A stretch of 48,081 nucleotides of DNA from Xenorhabdus beddingii (lineage in GTDB: Bacteria > Pseudomonadota > Gammaproteobacteria > Enterobacterales > Enterobacteriaceae): NCBI RefSeq assembly GCF_002127545.1, contig NZ_MUBK01000029.1, positions 1 to 48,081 of the forward strand, read 5' to 3'. A program made the position numbers and the translations under genes. Under the pieces are notes generated by a model. That model was not told the DNA's origin and ran no database searches. It saw only the letters and a list, made by a program, of their open reading frames with translations. Of this stretch, positions 8,265 to 19,245 are shown piece by piece; the first letter of the stretch is position 1, and the number at the start of each line of letters is the position of its first letter.

Positions 8265-8693
8265 ATGACATTACAACAATGGGGATTCTCATTCAAAGGT
8301 CGAATTGGGCGTCGGGAGTTCTGGATTGGCATTGGTCTCTGTTTTGCCTTGATTTTTATGCTGCTGACACTGCATGGAATGCATGTCCTCCCGATGAATT
8401 ATGCGGCAGTGGCTATCGCTTTGCTATTGTATCCGGCTGCGGCAATTTTTTCGAAACGCCTGCATGACCGCAATAAATCCGGCGGCTGGGTATTATTATT
8501 GGCATTGGCCTGGATATTGCTGTCCCTCGACTGGAGCGCGATGGCACCCATATGGCAATGGGGAATTGGTCGTTTTGTACCGACCCTGATTTTCGTTATG
8601 GTGATGCTTGATTGTGGCGTATTCCGTAGTATGGAAGGCACCAATCGCTTTGGGGAAAAGGCAGAAACGGTTGATTACATTTCTGCCAAATAA
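8265..8693 (+). CDS. yiiR: YiiR-like DUF805 inner-membrane protein
   Basis: This 142-residue integral membrane protein has about four hydrophobic segments. The opening FSFKGRIGRREFWIGI is the DUF805 signature, and KRLHDRNKSGGW is the conserved cytoplasmic loop. The function of the family is unknown. It is divergent from yiiQ, with 45 bp between the two start codons, which must hold both promoters. The stop codon falls at the start of a 19-bp tandem duplication. Confidence 0.85.
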   Translation: MTLQQWGFSFKGRIGRREFWIGIGLCFALIFMLLTLHGMHVLPMNYAAVAIALLLYPAAAIFSKRLHDRNKSGGWVLLLALAWILLSLDWSAMAPIWQWGIGRFVPTLIFVMVMLDCGVFRSMEGTNRFGEKAETVDYISAK

Positions 8694-8729
8694 TTTGTTT
8701 AAAGATAAATAGTTTGTTTAAAGATAAAT
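8692..8729 (+). repeat. 19-bp tandem duplication between yiiR and fpr
   Basis: Copies lie at 8692-8710 and 8711-8729, differing at one base (A(A/G)TTTGTTTAAAGATAAAT). The first copy includes two bases of the yiiR stop codon. The following AGCCTGTTTA resembles a further decayed copy. Confidence 0.85.
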
Positions 8730-8736
8730 AGCCTGT

Positions 8737-9483
8737 TTACCAATACTGTTCACTGGTGATATGGCCGGGTTTACGGCGCAGGTGCTTGGCCATGTTACGC
8801 TGCTCTTTCAGGAGTTGTTGGGTATCCCTGACCATTTGGGGATTTCCACACAGCATAACATGGCTGTTTTCTGCCTGTATGGGGAGGCCAACCGCCGATT
8901 CCAGTTCTCCACTCTCAATCAAGGCGGGAATCCTGCCCATCAGTGAATCAGGCTGCTTTTCCCGACTGACGATGGTCTGTATTCTCAGCTTACCCTGAAA
9001 TTTTTGTTCTAATTGCTGCATCATCGGTAAATAACTCAGATCTTGCCCCCACCTCACTGCGTGAACCAGAACGAGGTTATCAAATCGTTCCAGATTAATG
9101 CCTTGCTGGAGGATGGAAAGATAGGGACCAATGGCGGTGCCGGTTGACAGCATCCAAAGTGTCTGGCAATCAGGGATTTCATCAAGAACAAAAAAACCCG
9201 CCGCTTGTTCTGTCACTAGCAGCTCATCCCCGGTTTTTAATGCGGCCAGTCGGGGACTGAGTTTTCCTTCTGGCACGGTCACTAAATAAAATTCTAAGTT
9301 ATTGTCATCAGGGGAATTGACGTAAGAATATGCGCGCTGGATGCGTTCACCTTCAATTTCTAGCGCAAGTTTTGCAAATTGCCCGGCAGTAAATTTTTCT
9401 ATCGGCGCTTGTATCTTGATGCTGAAAAGTGAGCCTGTCCAATCGGTTATGTCGGTAACTTTTCCTGTAACCCAGTTTGCCAT
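8737..9483 (-). CDS. fpr: Ferredoxin/flavodoxin-NADP+ reductase
   Basis: This cytosolic FAD enzyme passes electrons from NADPH to flavodoxin or ferredoxin. The predicted 248-residue protein matches E. coli Fpr in length and sequence. RAYSYVNSPDD binds FAD, GTAIGPYLSILQ binds the pyrophosphate of NADPH, MLCGNPQMVRDTQ completes the nucleotide site, and the C-terminus ends in the family aromatic Trp (SEQYW). ATG 9483 is chosen from the MANWVTGKV start and from AGAGAGG upstream; a longer frame would add 18 unrelated residues. Confidence 0.95.
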   Translation of the reverse strand: MANWVTGKVTDITDWTGSLFSIKIQAPIEKFTAGQFAKLALEIEGERIQRAYSYVNSPDDNNLEFYLVTVPEGKLSPRLAALKTGDELLVTEQAAGFFVLDEIPDCQTLWMLSTGTAIGPYLSILQQGINLERFDNLVLVHAVRWGQDLSYLPMMQQLEQKFQGKLRIQTIVSREKQPDSLMGRIPALIESGELESAVGLPIQAENSHVMLCGNPQMVRDTQQLLKEQRNMAKHLRRKPGHITSEQYW

Positions 9484-9706
9484 TACGGTTAACCTCTCTA
9501 CGCGATACGTTACAATATGAGTGAATATTGAGTGCATTGGTGATTTTTTGTAACGATTCTACGTGATTACCTGAAATAGCATTATCGATTACGTGTTACA
9601 GCTCAATTGACGTTTTTTTGCTGGTATAACGGATAATCTTCGTAAACTCGCAGACGAAGTTCAGCGGGTAAAAGCGATATCTTCATTAAGATTTTGGTAT
9701 AAGGAA

Positions 9707-9783
9707 CGCTGACATTGCAGTACCACGATATTGCAGTACCACAATATTGCAGTACGACGATATTGCAGACCGCAATGTCAGCG
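9707..9783. repeat. Long inverted repeat enclosing 16-bp tandem repeats, after glpK
   Basis: The outer arms CGCTGACATTGC (9707-9718) and GCAATGTCAGCG (9772-9783) are a perfect 12-bp inverted repeat. The loop contains three head-to-tail 16-bp units ATTGCAGTACCACGAT (9714-9729, 9730-9745, 9746-9761, one or two changes) and a partial fourth. It lies 28 bp after the glpK stop and may be the glpFK terminator with an expanded loop. The rest of 9538-9706 shows only a small hairpin (9638-9659) and presumably the fpr promoter. Confidence 0.75.
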
Positions 9784-9810
9784 CTTTTATTTGTCTGATG
9801 TTACGCGCGG

Positions 9811-12202
<2,392 letters not shown>

Positions 12203-12342
12203 TTCATATCCTATAAAAAAAAGTACAGGGAGAGATTAATGATTAGCCATTTCTTATATATTAAGAGAAAGGTGCCTGTGAATTTATCGTTAATGCGCGT
12301 AAACGAGAAATAGCGAAATTGAAATCTGCGTGTTGCGTCAAC

Positions 12343-12362
12343 AAAATGAGCGAATTCGCATT
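12343..12362 (-). promoter_or_regulatory. Possible GlpR operator in the glpFK leader
   Basis: The palindrome GCGAATTCGC (12349-12358) sits in AATGAGCG-AATT-CGCATTTG. It shares ATG-NN-CG-N4-CG with the E. coli GlpR consensus but not the full outer half. It is weak by itself; the position before glpF supports it. Confidence 0.35.
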
Positions 12363-12385
12363 TGATTAGGATTTTCTTTGGCCTG

Positions 12386-12409
12386 AAAATGTGATCTTGT
12401 CTACATTTT
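12386..12409. promoter_or_regulatory. CRP-like site between glpF and zapB
   Basis: AAAATGTGATCTTG and TCTACATTTT form a near-symmetric site with TGTGA-N6-CTACA at its core and A/T flanks. It lies about 185 bp before the glpF start. Catabolite control of glpFK is established in E. coli; binding here is inferred. Confidence 0.6.
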
Positions 12410-12516
12410 GCTTTAGGCACTATATTTCTCGTTATACCGCACATTGAACGGATGAAACTAGACAGGCGCTAATCGGCTAAATACAATCAAGAGATTGCTT
12501 ACAAGAGGGTCCGAGA

Positions 12517-12759
12517 ATGTCATTTGAAGTTTTTGAAAAACTAGAATCTAAAGTTCAGCAGGCGATTGATACCATCACTTTGCTGCAAATGGAAATTGAA
12601 GAATTAAAAGAAAGGAATGCGGTGCTGTCTCAGGATGTACAGAGCGTGACAGACATCCGTGATTCGCTGGCACGTGAAAATGAGCAGCTCAAACAAGAAC
12701 AATCAGCATGGCAAGAGCGCTTACGTACCCTGTTGGGTAAGATGGAAGATGTACAATAA
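12517..12759 (+). CDS. zapB: Cell division protein ZapB
   Basis: This 80-residue protein is almost entirely coiled coil and binds the FtsZ-associated protein ZapA to help place the Z ring. The stretch [19 protein letters not shown] (residues 14-32) matches E. coli ZapB nearly exactly, and [15 protein letters not shown] ends the protein. The heptad pattern of Leu, Ile and Val is continuous. GAGGGT precedes the ATG. It diverges from glpF and is followed by a strong terminator. Confidence 0.95.
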   Translation: MSFEVFEKLESKVQQAIDTITLLQMEIEELKERNAVLSQDVQSVTDIRDSLARENEQLKQEQSAWQERLRTLLGKMEDVQ

Positions 12760-12781
12760 GGTATCCGACAGCTTAGCTGAA

Positions 12782-12804
12782 AAAGGGCGATGATTGCGCC
12801 CTTT
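12782..12804 (+). terminator. Intrinsic terminator after zapB
   Basis: AAAGGGCG/CGCCCTTT is an 8-bp stem with a 7-nt loop followed by CTTT, 22 bp after the zapB stop. The A-rich left flank may also let it end rraA transcription from the other strand. Confidence 0.8.
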
Positions 12805-12831
12805 CTTTAGACTTCTCACCTTTATTCGGCA

Positions 12832-13341
12832 TTAGGCTTCGTCGTCGTCGCTCTCTTCTTCAATCTCCAGTGGGACATCGGATAAGACGATACCGGTATT
12901 GTCTGCGTAGAGATAGTCACCAGAGAAGAAAGTCACACCACCGAAGTTCACCCTGATATCACTTTCCCCCACGCCTTCACTATTGGAGCCGGCAGGAATG
13001 GCGGCCATTGCCTGAATGCCAATATCAAGCTCGGCAAGATCATCGACCTGACGCACTGCGCCATAAACGACAATGCCTTCCCAATCATTAGTGACGGCAA
13101 GTTGGGCCAGTTCTGCATCAACGAGTGCCTTGCGCACCGATCCACCACCATCAACGAGCAGAATACGGCCTAGCCCATTTTCTTCAAGTAAATCATAAAG
13201 CAGGCCATTGTCTTCAAAGCATTTCACCGTGATGATCTGACCACCAAATGAAGTACGCCCACCAAAGTTGGAAAATAGCGGTTCTACCACGTTTATATCT
13301 TCTTGATAGATATCACAAAGTTCGGAAGTATCATATTTCAT
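12832..13341 (-). CDS. rraA: Regulator of RNase E activity A
   Basis: The 169-residue protein forms a trimeric ring that binds the C-terminal scaffold of RNase E and lowers mRNA decay. It closely follows E. coli Rra[16 protein letters not shown] at the start, [37 protein letters not shown] and [20 protein letters not shown]. The C-terminal tail is acidic (EEESDDDEA), encoded by GAC/GAA-rich codons. ATG 13341 is chosen from the family N-terminus; a longer frame would add 26 unrelated residues. menA lies directly upstream on the same strand with 108 bp between. Confidence 0.95.
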   Translation of the reverse strand: MKYDTSELCDIYQEDINVVEPLFSNFGGRTSFGGQIITVKCFEDNGLLYDLLEENGLGRILLVDGGGSVRKALVDAELAQLAVTNDWEGIVVYGAVRQVDDLAELDIGIQAMAAIPAGSNSEGVGESDIRVNFGGVTFFSGDYLYADNTGIVLSDVPLEIEEESDDDEA

Positions 13342-13449
13342 GGGATTTACGTCTGGTTTATGCAAGGAACGGACAGTATATCCTTTTCCGGCGGATGTTG
13401 GCAAAATCATCAATCTCAAAACGTATGGTCAAAATTGATGTTTACTCGC

Positions 13450-14403
13450 CTAATTAAGTACTAATCCAATGGAAAACAGCACATTGGTTAATAATGCAGC
13501 TTTAACCATTTGTACCAGCTTGGGGCGCATACCCTCAGGCGTCGGATCGCGCAGTACTTGCAGCATATGTCTCAATAATAGAGGAAAGGCGAGCAAAAAT
13601 AACCAGCTAAACCCGCCATTCAGGTACTGGAGCGTAAAGGCGACAAAGCAAAACATGGCACCGATTAACAGGGCAGCATGGTAGTAACGTGCTTTTTTCC
13701 CCCCCAATCTGACCGCCAGGGTATTTTTGCCGTTTTGACGATCATCTTCGATATCGCGCAGGTTATTAATATTCAACACGGCCACTGAAAGCAAACCACA
13801 GGCCGTGGCGGGCAGGAGGGTACTCAGGGAAAACGTATTGGCTTGCAGATAGTAGGTGCCAAGAACACTCAACCAGCCAAAGAAAATCAGGACAGAAATA
13901 TCGCCCAGCCCAAGATAGCCGTAAGGCCGGGTTCCCACGGTATACGTGATGGCGGCGACAATGGCCAGTAATCCCAGCACCAAGAAGCCGATAGCATCGC
14001 TTGGGCGGTTGCAGGCGACGGCGATGAGAGAAATCCCTGACAGGCAGGAGAGCAGCACTGTGATCTTCAAGGCGTTCTTCATCTGTCCGGGGGTAATCAG
14101 CCCTTTTTGCATGCCACGCATTGGGCCAAGACGTTTCTCTGTATCGCTGCCTTTGGCAACATCACCATAGTCATTGGCGAGGTTGGAAAGGATTTGCAGT
14201 AGGGCTGCGGTTAATAGAGCCAGTAACGCTACAGGCCATTTGAAATGACCGCTCCATGATGCAAGGGCCGAACCCGTTACGACGGCAGCGACGGCCAGTG
14301 GCAGCGTTTTGGGGCGTAAACTTTCCAGCCATGCCTGTATCTGACTGATAGGCGTTGTTGAGTTCATGTTGTCACTATTTGTCATTACGTGATTGGTTGT
14401 CAT
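13450..14403 (-). CDS. menA: 1,4-dihydroxy-2-naphthoate polyprenyltransferase
   Basis: This UbiA-family inner-membrane enzyme attaches the prenyl tail to 1,4-dihydroxy-2-naphthoate in menaquinone synthesis. Up to 317 residues with about eight or nine membrane segments. The two Asp-rich motifs are visible: NLANDYGDVAKGSD and NNLRDIEDDRQNGKNT. PATACGLLSVAVLNINN and TYTVGTRPYGYLGLGDISV are family blocks. The start is ambiguous: an 18-bp tandem duplication (14379-14414) creates repeated ATGs at 14403 and 14385, and a third lies at 14367, none with a clear ribosome site. The core begins at about SQIQAWLESLRPKTLPLA. Confidence 0.93.
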   Translation of the reverse strand: MTTNHVMTNSDNMNSTTPISQIQAWLESLRPKTLPLAVAAVVTGSALASWSGHFKWPVALLALLTAALLQILSNLANDYGDVAKGSDTEKRLGPMRGMQKGLITPGQMKNALKITVLLSCLSGISLIAVACNRPSDAIGFLVLGLLAIVAAITYTVGTRPYGYLGLGDISVLIFFGWLSVLGTYYLQANTFSLSTLLPATACGLLSVAVLNINNLRDIEDDRQNGKNTLAVRLGGKKARYYHAALLIGAMFCFVAFTLQYLNGGFSWLFLLAFPLLLRHMLQVLRDPTPEGMRPKLVQMVKAALLTNVLFSIGLVLN

Positions 14404-14414
14404 TACGTGATTGG
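14379..14414 (-). repeat. 18-bp tandem duplication at the menA start
   Basis: Two identical copies of TTGTCATTACGTGATTGG lie at 14379-14396 and 14397-14414. On the minus strand each copy carries one ATGACAA, giving alternative start codons 18 bp apart in the same frame. Confidence 0.9.
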
Positions 14415-14446
14415 AGTGTGATAAATTTTATATCACTGAATATCGC

Positions 14447-14475
14447 AAAATGGGAGGCTAAAAGCCTCCCATTTT
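14447..14475 (-). terminator. Intrinsic terminator after hslU
   Basis: The perfect 13-bp arms AAAATGGGAGGCT/AGCCTCCCATTTT have a 3-nt AAA loop. It lies 106 bp after the hslU stop and ends the hslVU transcript. Confidence 0.88.
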
Positions 14476-14580
14476 GATTTTGGTTACTATTTTCTTTCAT
14501 TGGCTTCGCGTTTTCTTCACATTGAATTGCTTGCGTGAATAAGTTCGCTTGGTCAAATAAAGTCAGATGAGTATTATCGA

Positions 14581-15912
14581 TTATAAAATAAACCGACTCA
14601 GGTCTTCATCCGCAACCAGTTCATCCAAGTGCTCTTTGACGTAATCCGCATTGATTTCAACGGATTGTCCTTGATTCTCGCTGGCGTCGAAAGAGATATC
14701 TTCCATCATGCGCTCAAGCACGGTATGCAGACGGCGGGCACCGATATTTTCAGTCGTCTCATTCACCTTCCACGCGGCTTCCGCGATTTTGCGGATACCG
14801 TCAGTCGTGAACTCGATACCCATGCCTTCGGTTGCCATCAGGGCCTTGTACTGTTCAGTCAGTGAAGCATTTGGTTCTGTCAGAATACGCTCAAAGTCTT
14901 CCGTCGTCAGCGCTTGTAATTCAACGCGGATTGGCAAACGGCCCTGAAGTTCAGGGATCAGGTCTGATGGGCTGGAAACCTGGAAAGCACCCGAGGCGAT
15001 GAACAGAATGTGATCGGTTTTGACCATGCCGTGTTTGGTGGAAACAGTACAGCCTTCTACCAATGGCAGCAGATCGCGCTGAACACCTTCACGGGAAACA
15101 TCCGGGCCGGAGGTCTGGCCGCGTTTACAGATTTTATCAATCTCATCAATAAAGACGATACCGTGCTGTTCAACCGCATCAATGGCCTGCTGTTTCAATT
15201 CTTCCGGATTAACCAGTTTTGCGGCTTCTTCTTCTACCAGCAGCTTAAATGCGTCTTTGATTTTCATCTTGCGATTTTTCTGACGCTGGCCTGCCAGATT
15301 CTGGAACATGGATTGCAACTGATTGGTCATCTCTTCCATGCCCGGAGGCGCCATGATTTCAACACCAACCGGTGCGGCTGAAACCTCGATTTCAATTTCT
15401 TTATCATCGAGCTGGCCTTCACGCAGTTTTTTGCGGAATGCCTGACGGGTTGAAGAGGGTTCGGACTGAGTTTCTGTCTGCCCCCAATTATTTTTTGCCG
15501 GTGGCAGCAGGGTATCCAGAATACGCTCTTCTGCCAGCTCTTCGGCGCGATAGCGGTTTTTCTCAATGGATTGCAGACGCACCATCTTCACTGCGGCATC
15601 AGTCAGATCACGGATAATGGAATCAACTTCTTTACCAACATAACCCACTTCGGTGAATTTCGTTGCTTCAACCTTGATAAAGGGAGCATTGGCCAGTTTT
15701 GCCAGACGACGGGCAATTTCGGTTTTACCCACACCGGTTGGGCCTATCATCAAAATATTTTTTGGGGTAACTTCTTGACGCAGGGATTCATCCAACTGCA
15801 TACGACGCCAGCGGTTGCGCAGGGCGATGGCCACCGCTCGTTTTGCTTTATTCTGACCGATGATGTGATTGTCGAGTTCGCTGACAATTTCGCGAGGAGT
15901 CATTTCAGACAT
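14581..15912 (-). CDS. hslU: ATP-dependent unfoldase HslU (ClpY)
   Basis: This AAA+ ATPase unfolds substrates and feeds them to the HslV peptidase. It has 443 residues, the same length as E. coli HslU. Walker A is GPTGVGKT (residues 57-64), the pore motif is GYVGKEV, Walker B is IVFIDEID, and sensor blocks include GRLPIRVEL and [18 protein letters not shown]. The C-terminal DLSRFIL tail inserts into HslV to activate it and is intact. The middle I-domain (about residues 110-240) is charged and more variable. It is transcribed with hslV, 14 bp downstream of it. Confidence 0.97.
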   Translation of the reverse strand: MSEMTPREIVSELDNHIIGQNKAKRAVAIALRNRWRRMQLDESLRQEVTPKNILMIGPTGVGKTEIARRLAKLANAPFIKVEATKFTEVGYVGKEVDSIIRDLTDAAVKMVRLQSIEKNRYRAEELAEERILDTLLPPAKNNWGQTETQSEPSSTRQAFRKKLREGQLDDKEIEIEVSAAPVGVEIMAPPGMEEMTNQLQSMFQNLAGQRQKNRKMKIKDAFKLLVEEEAAKLVNPEELKQQAIDAVEQHGIVFIDEIDKICKRGQTSGPDVSREGVQRDLLPLVEGCTVSTKHGMVKTDHILFIASGAFQVSSPSDLIPELQGRLPIRVELQALTTEDFERILTEPNASLTEQYKALMATEGMGIEFTTDGIRKIAEAAWKVNETTENIGARRLHTVLERMMEDISFDASENQGQSVEINADYVKEHLDELVADEDLSRFIL

Positions 15913-15926
15913 AATACTATCTATCC

Positions 15927-16457
15927 TTACGCTTTCGAAGGCAGTTCTTCGAAGTTGTGATTATGGTTGGTGTAGATGCAGATATCGCCAGCGATAGACA
16001 GGGCGCGTTCTGCGATTTCCCTGGCGCTGAGTTCAGTGGTTTCCAGCATTGCGCGTGCGGCAGCCTGAGCATATGAGCCACCGGAACCAATGGCGATAAG
16101 ATCATTCTCTGGCTGAATCACATCACCGTTACCTGTAATAATCAGAGAAGCATTTTCATCTGCAACGGCAAGCAGGGCTTCCAGCTTGCGCAGCATGCGA
16201 TCCGTTCGCCAGTCTTTGGCCAGTTCAACGGCCGCTTTGGTCAGATGCCCTTGATGCATTTCGAGTTTGCGCTCAAACAGTTCGAACAGTGTGAAAGCAT
16301 CAGCAGTACCGCCGGCAAAACCCGCGATGACTTTGTCATTGTAAAGGCGACGCACTTTACGGACATTGCCTTTCATCACGGTATGACCCATTGTTGCTTG
16401 TCCATCACCACCGATGACGACTTTGCCATTACGGCGAACACTTACGATTGTAGTCAC
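15927..16457 (-). CDS. hslV: ATP-dependent protease subunit HslV (ClpQ)
   Basis: This threonine peptidase is proteasome-like and forms a double hexamer. It has 176 residues. After removal of Met the N-terminus is [19 protein letters not shown], which places the catalytic Thr first, and [15 protein letters not shown] and [15 protein letters not shown] follow as in E. coli. It is the first gene of hslVU, preceded by a sigma-32 type promoter. Together with HslU it degrades SulA and other short-lived or damaged proteins. Confidence 0.97.
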   Translation of the reverse strand: MTTIVSVRRNGKVVIGGDGQATMGHTVMKGNVRKVRRLYNDKVIAGFAGGTADAFTLFELFERKLEMHQGHLTKAAVELAKDWRTDRMLRKLEALLAVADENASLIITGNGDVIQPENDLIAIGSGGSYAQAAARAMLETTELSAREIAERALSIAGDICIYTNHNHNFEELPSKA

Positions 16458-16572
16458 GAGTTAGCCCCTGGTTACAAAATAGAAGATGGTACACACGGTC
16501 TGTTGATGGGTTATTCCGCAGTTGCTTAAGGCATTGGGTATAAAATCACCGTGTATAGGTTATTAACGATTA

Positions 16573-16599
16573 AGATGGGGGAATTTTCTGACTTTTCAA
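16573..16599 (-). promoter_or_regulatory. Sigma-32 (heat shock) promoter of hslVU
   Basis: Reading the minus strand, TTGAAA (16599-16594) and CCCCATCT (16580-16573) are separated by 13 bp. These match the sigma-32 -35 core (CTTGAAA) and -10 (CCCCATNT). The promoter lies about 115 bp before the hslV start, as in E. coli. Confidence 0.8.
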
Positions 16600-16701
16600 C
16601 CCCTGACAGGCGGTCTCTTGATCAGATCTCGACATCCATTGACTTAGCCCGCCAATATCCACCAATCAGGTTCTTTCACAGGAACCCTCAGGCTTATCCT
16701 G

Positions 16702-16866
16702 ATGTGCCGTAAGATCCCGATTCTTGAAGGTGAAATGACGTTAGGTGAATTCGGCCGGATTTGTTTTTCAGATTTAACTGCGCAGGCTGCCGGAAAAGTG
16801 ATGATAAAACAGGGAGGCGATTCAATTATTAATATTGTCTCTCTGCCAGCTCATACGACAAAATAA
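16702..16866 (+). pseudogene. Remnant of a polyol-type short-chain dehydrogenase
   Basis: An open stretch of 54 codons reads CRKIPILEGEMTLGEFGRI and then AQAAGKVMIKQGGDSIINI followed by VSLPAH and a stop. In sorbitol, arabinitol and related SDR enzymes these segments follow the NAG motif (NAGIC-R-K-I-P) and precede the catalytic Ser (GGSIINI-x-S-x-S-A-H). Here the NAG triplet is lost, a few residues between GRI and AQAAG are deleted, and the frame stops before the catalytic Tyr-x-x-x-Lys. The 16600-16701 stretch upstream shows no recognisable coding. The adjoining polyol transporter supports the call; the match is from memory. Confidence 0.6.
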
Positions 16867-16949
16867 CGTCTATCAGATAATGGAATAAAACCAATCTTAA
16901 GCATTTAAAAATTTTGAATGCTGAAAAATATTTAATTGCAGGATTTGAA

Positions 16950-18236
16950 ATGAAGCAGCATACAAATATTTTTTTAGCGCGAATAGGGATACCCAGTACC
17001 TTATCATGGGGATATTTGGGTATTTTGATCTTTATGATGGGTAATGGAATAGAAATAGGCTGGCTAAGCCCTTATCTGATCGATAATGGATTAAGTATTC
17101 AGGACGTTTCTACATTATTTAGTATTTACGGTATCAGTGTCGCCATATCTTCTTGGTTTGCCGGCGTATTTTTTGAGGCATTTGGTGCTAAGCGAACCAT
17201 GCTATTAGGCACAATTCTTTGTATTGTTGGCACCGTAGGTTTCGTTAGTCTGGGTTTAAGAGAAATGTCCTATCCGCTTTTGTTGATAGCACAAATCATT
17301 AAAGGTTTAGGCTATCCGCTATTTGCCTATTCATTTTCAGTCTGGATCGCCTATCGAAGCCCTGTCAGCAAACTCAGCACAGCATATGGATGGTTCTATT
17401 TTGTTTTTTCAGGCGGAATGCAAGTATTAGCCACTTTTTATGCGAGTTGGGCCGTAGAAGAATTAGGTCATATTAATACGCTATGGACGACACTGATATT
17501 TATTATTGTGGGTGCTTTTTTTGCCTTGATTCTTAATCGAGATAATATCAACCCCAAAAGTAATAATAATACCATTGAAAATATTAAAGAGGTTCTGAAA
17601 GGCATAACGATTCTTAAAGCACATCCGAAATTATTTATATCTTGCATCCTCAGGATCATCAATTCACTTTCTCAGTATGCTTTCCCTGTTTATTTACCGG
17701 TGTATATGATTTCTCAGGGTTTTACTACAATTCAATGGTTAAGCATTTGGGGAACCGCTTTTACGAGTAATATTCTATTTAATTTGGTCTGGGGGATTGT
17801 AGGAGACAAAATAGGTTATAAAAGAACCATTATTTGGTGTGGCGGGGTTTTGACCGGCGTTGCCTCGTTGCTGCTGTTTTTCGCCCCACAATTTGTCGGG
17901 GCAAATTATGCCATCGTACTCCTATGTGGCATTTGTTGGGGAGCGGGTGTCGCAGGCTATATCCCGTTGGATGCGATGTCCGCCAATATGGTAGAAAAAG
18001 ACAAAGGTGCTGTTATGTCAGTACTGAATTTGGGGACGGGTTTATCGGTGGTGATTGGCCCAGCCATCGTGGGTTTATTCATAGGCAGTCTGGGAGCCAG
18101 TGGAGTGACTTGTATCGTTGCTGCGCTTTATTTTATCGGTGCTTTGATGACTCATTTTCTGGATGAACCTGAAAGGGTTTCTAAAAACATTATTCAATCC
18201 GACGCTATTGCAAGGAATCAGTCTTCAGGCTCCTGA
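16950..18236 (+). CDS. MFS transporter, RbtT/DalT-like polyol permease
   Basis: This 428-residue inner-membrane permease has 12 hydrophobic segments. The opening IGIPSTLSWGYLGILIFMMG and the blocks GWFYFVFSGGMQVLA, LRIINSLSQYAFPVYLP and NLVWGIVGDKIGYKRT resemble ribitol and D-arabinitol permeases (RbtT, DalT) as I recall them; the GDKIGYKR block is the MFS signature loop. ATG 16950 has AGGA 7 bp upstream; an earlier TTG would add 12 residues. The substrate cannot be fixed, but the dehydrogenase remnant upstream points to a sugar alcohol. The gene is AT-richer than its neighbours and separates hslV from ftsN, which are neighbours in E. coli, so it is an insertion. Confidence 0.8.
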   Translation: MKQHTNIFLARIGIPSTLSWGYLGILIFMMGNGIEIGWLSPYLIDNGLSIQDVSTLFSIYGISVAISSWFAGVFFEAFGAKRTMLLGTILCIVGTVGFVSLGLREMSYPLLLIAQIIKGLGYPLFAYSFSVWIAYRSPVSKLSTAYGWFYFVFSGGMQVLATFYASWAVEELGHINTLWTTLIFIIVGAFFALILNRDNINPKSNNNTIENIKEVLKGITILKAHPKLFISCILRIINSLSQYAFPVYLPVYMISQGFTTIQWLSIWGTAFTSNILFNLVWGIVGDKIGYKRTIIWCGGVLTGVASLLLFFAPQFVGANYAIVLLCGICWGAGVAGYIPLDAMSANMVEKDKGAVMSVLNLGTGLSVVIGPAIVGLFIGSLGASGVTCIVAALYFIGALMTHFLDEPERVSKNIIQSDAIARNQSSGS

Positions 18237-18276
18237 ATGTGCTACGGGTTAATCTATCACAACAATAAAGACATAG

Positions 18277-18304
18277 CCCCAAACCGATATCATAAGGTTT
18301 GGGG
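18277..18304. terminator. Terminator between the MFS gene and ftsN
   Basis: The perfect 9-bp arms CCCCAAACC/GGTTTGGGG surround a 10-nt loop, between the convergent ends of the transporter and ftsN. The flanks are only moderately T-rich, so it could serve either strand. Confidence 0.7.
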
Positions 18305-18315
18305 TTGAAATGTAA

Positions 18316-19146
18316 CTAAAAGGCAGTGACAGGGCGGAGAATGCAGCCGGATACACCTGCACCGGTAACTTGAACGCGCATTTTTTCAGCCCCGGCTTTA
18401 TTTTTATAAGGACCCAGTACCACACGGTTCCAATTGTCTTTGGTGGTAATCTGGCTCTCAATGCCGGCAAATGCAAGGCTGGCCCGGACGGATTCAGCTT
18501 GCGCCATCGTGCGGAAAGAGCCGCATTGTAGCATCATTCTGGAATCATGGGTTTCAGGTTTGGGTTTAGTTTCACCGGCCTGTTGGGACGAGGTTGATGA
18601 TCTGCTTTCCTGCGCAACCGTTGCTTTTTGTTCTGATGAAGACGGCTCGGATTGCGGTTGTATATATTCTTGTGACGGTGGATTGATCACAACGTGTGAA
18701 CGTGGAACAGGCTCACTGTTATAGGGCACTTCTTTTAACGAAATAGGCGGCTGGCGCATATCTGCCTGCATTTGTTCAAGTAGCTGTTTCTGCTCTGGCG
18801 TCAGTTGTGGGGCGTGATTTAATGGCGGATTCAATATCGCAGAAGGTTCCTGTATCGAAGATCCATTAACCGGACGATTCTCCAACTCTTTGATGTAACT
18901 CCAACGCTCTTCCGGTTTGGGAGGCAGAACATGGCCTTTAGTTTGATGGGTCGGTTGGGGGGCATTTTGTACACTTTCTTTTTTGTTGTGTACGATAAAA
19001 TAAAGGCCACCAATGAACAAGATCACCAAGGCCACAGCAACGGCTAATATCGTTTTGGGTAACCCTTGAGACTGATTTTTCTGCTTACCAGTATTTTTCC
19101 GACGGGGATTGCTACGCCCGCGACTCACATAATCTCGTTGTGCCAC
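18316..19146 (-). CDS. ftsN: Cell division protein FtsN
   Basis: This bitopic inner-membrane protein triggers septal peptidoglycan synthesis. It has 276 residues: a basic cytoplasmic tail (residues 1-31, RDYVSRGRSNPRRKN), one membrane segment at about 33-52, a long Pro/Gln/Ser-rich periplasmic linker, and a C-terminal SPOR domain (about 200-276) that binds denuded glycan strands. SPOR is recognised from LQCGSFRTMAQAESVRASLA and NWNRVVLGPYKNKAGAE. It is shorter than E. coli FtsN (319 residues), mostly in the linker. It precedes cytR on the minus strand in the order seen in E. coli. Confidence 0.93.
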   Translation of the reverse strand: MAQRDYVSRGRSNPRRKNTGKQKNQSQGLPKTILAVAVALVILFIGGLYFIVHNKKESVQNAPQPTHQTKGHVLPPKPEERWSYIKELENRPVNGSSIQEPSAILNPPLNHAPQLTPEQKQLLEQMQADMRQPPISLKEVPYNSEPVPRSHVVINPPSQEYIQPQSEPSSSEQKATVAQESRSSTSSQQAGETKPKPETHDSRMMLQCGSFRTMAQAESVRASLAFAGIESQITTKDNWNRVVLGPYKNKAGAEKMRVQVTGAGVSGCILRPVTAF

Positions 19147-19245
19147 TGTTTAATTCGCTGATTGATTAAAATTAAGGAATAGATCACTAATGTTACTTAA
19201 CCTACTGTTATTTGGCTAGCTTTTAGGCGAATCTGTACGAGGTGA

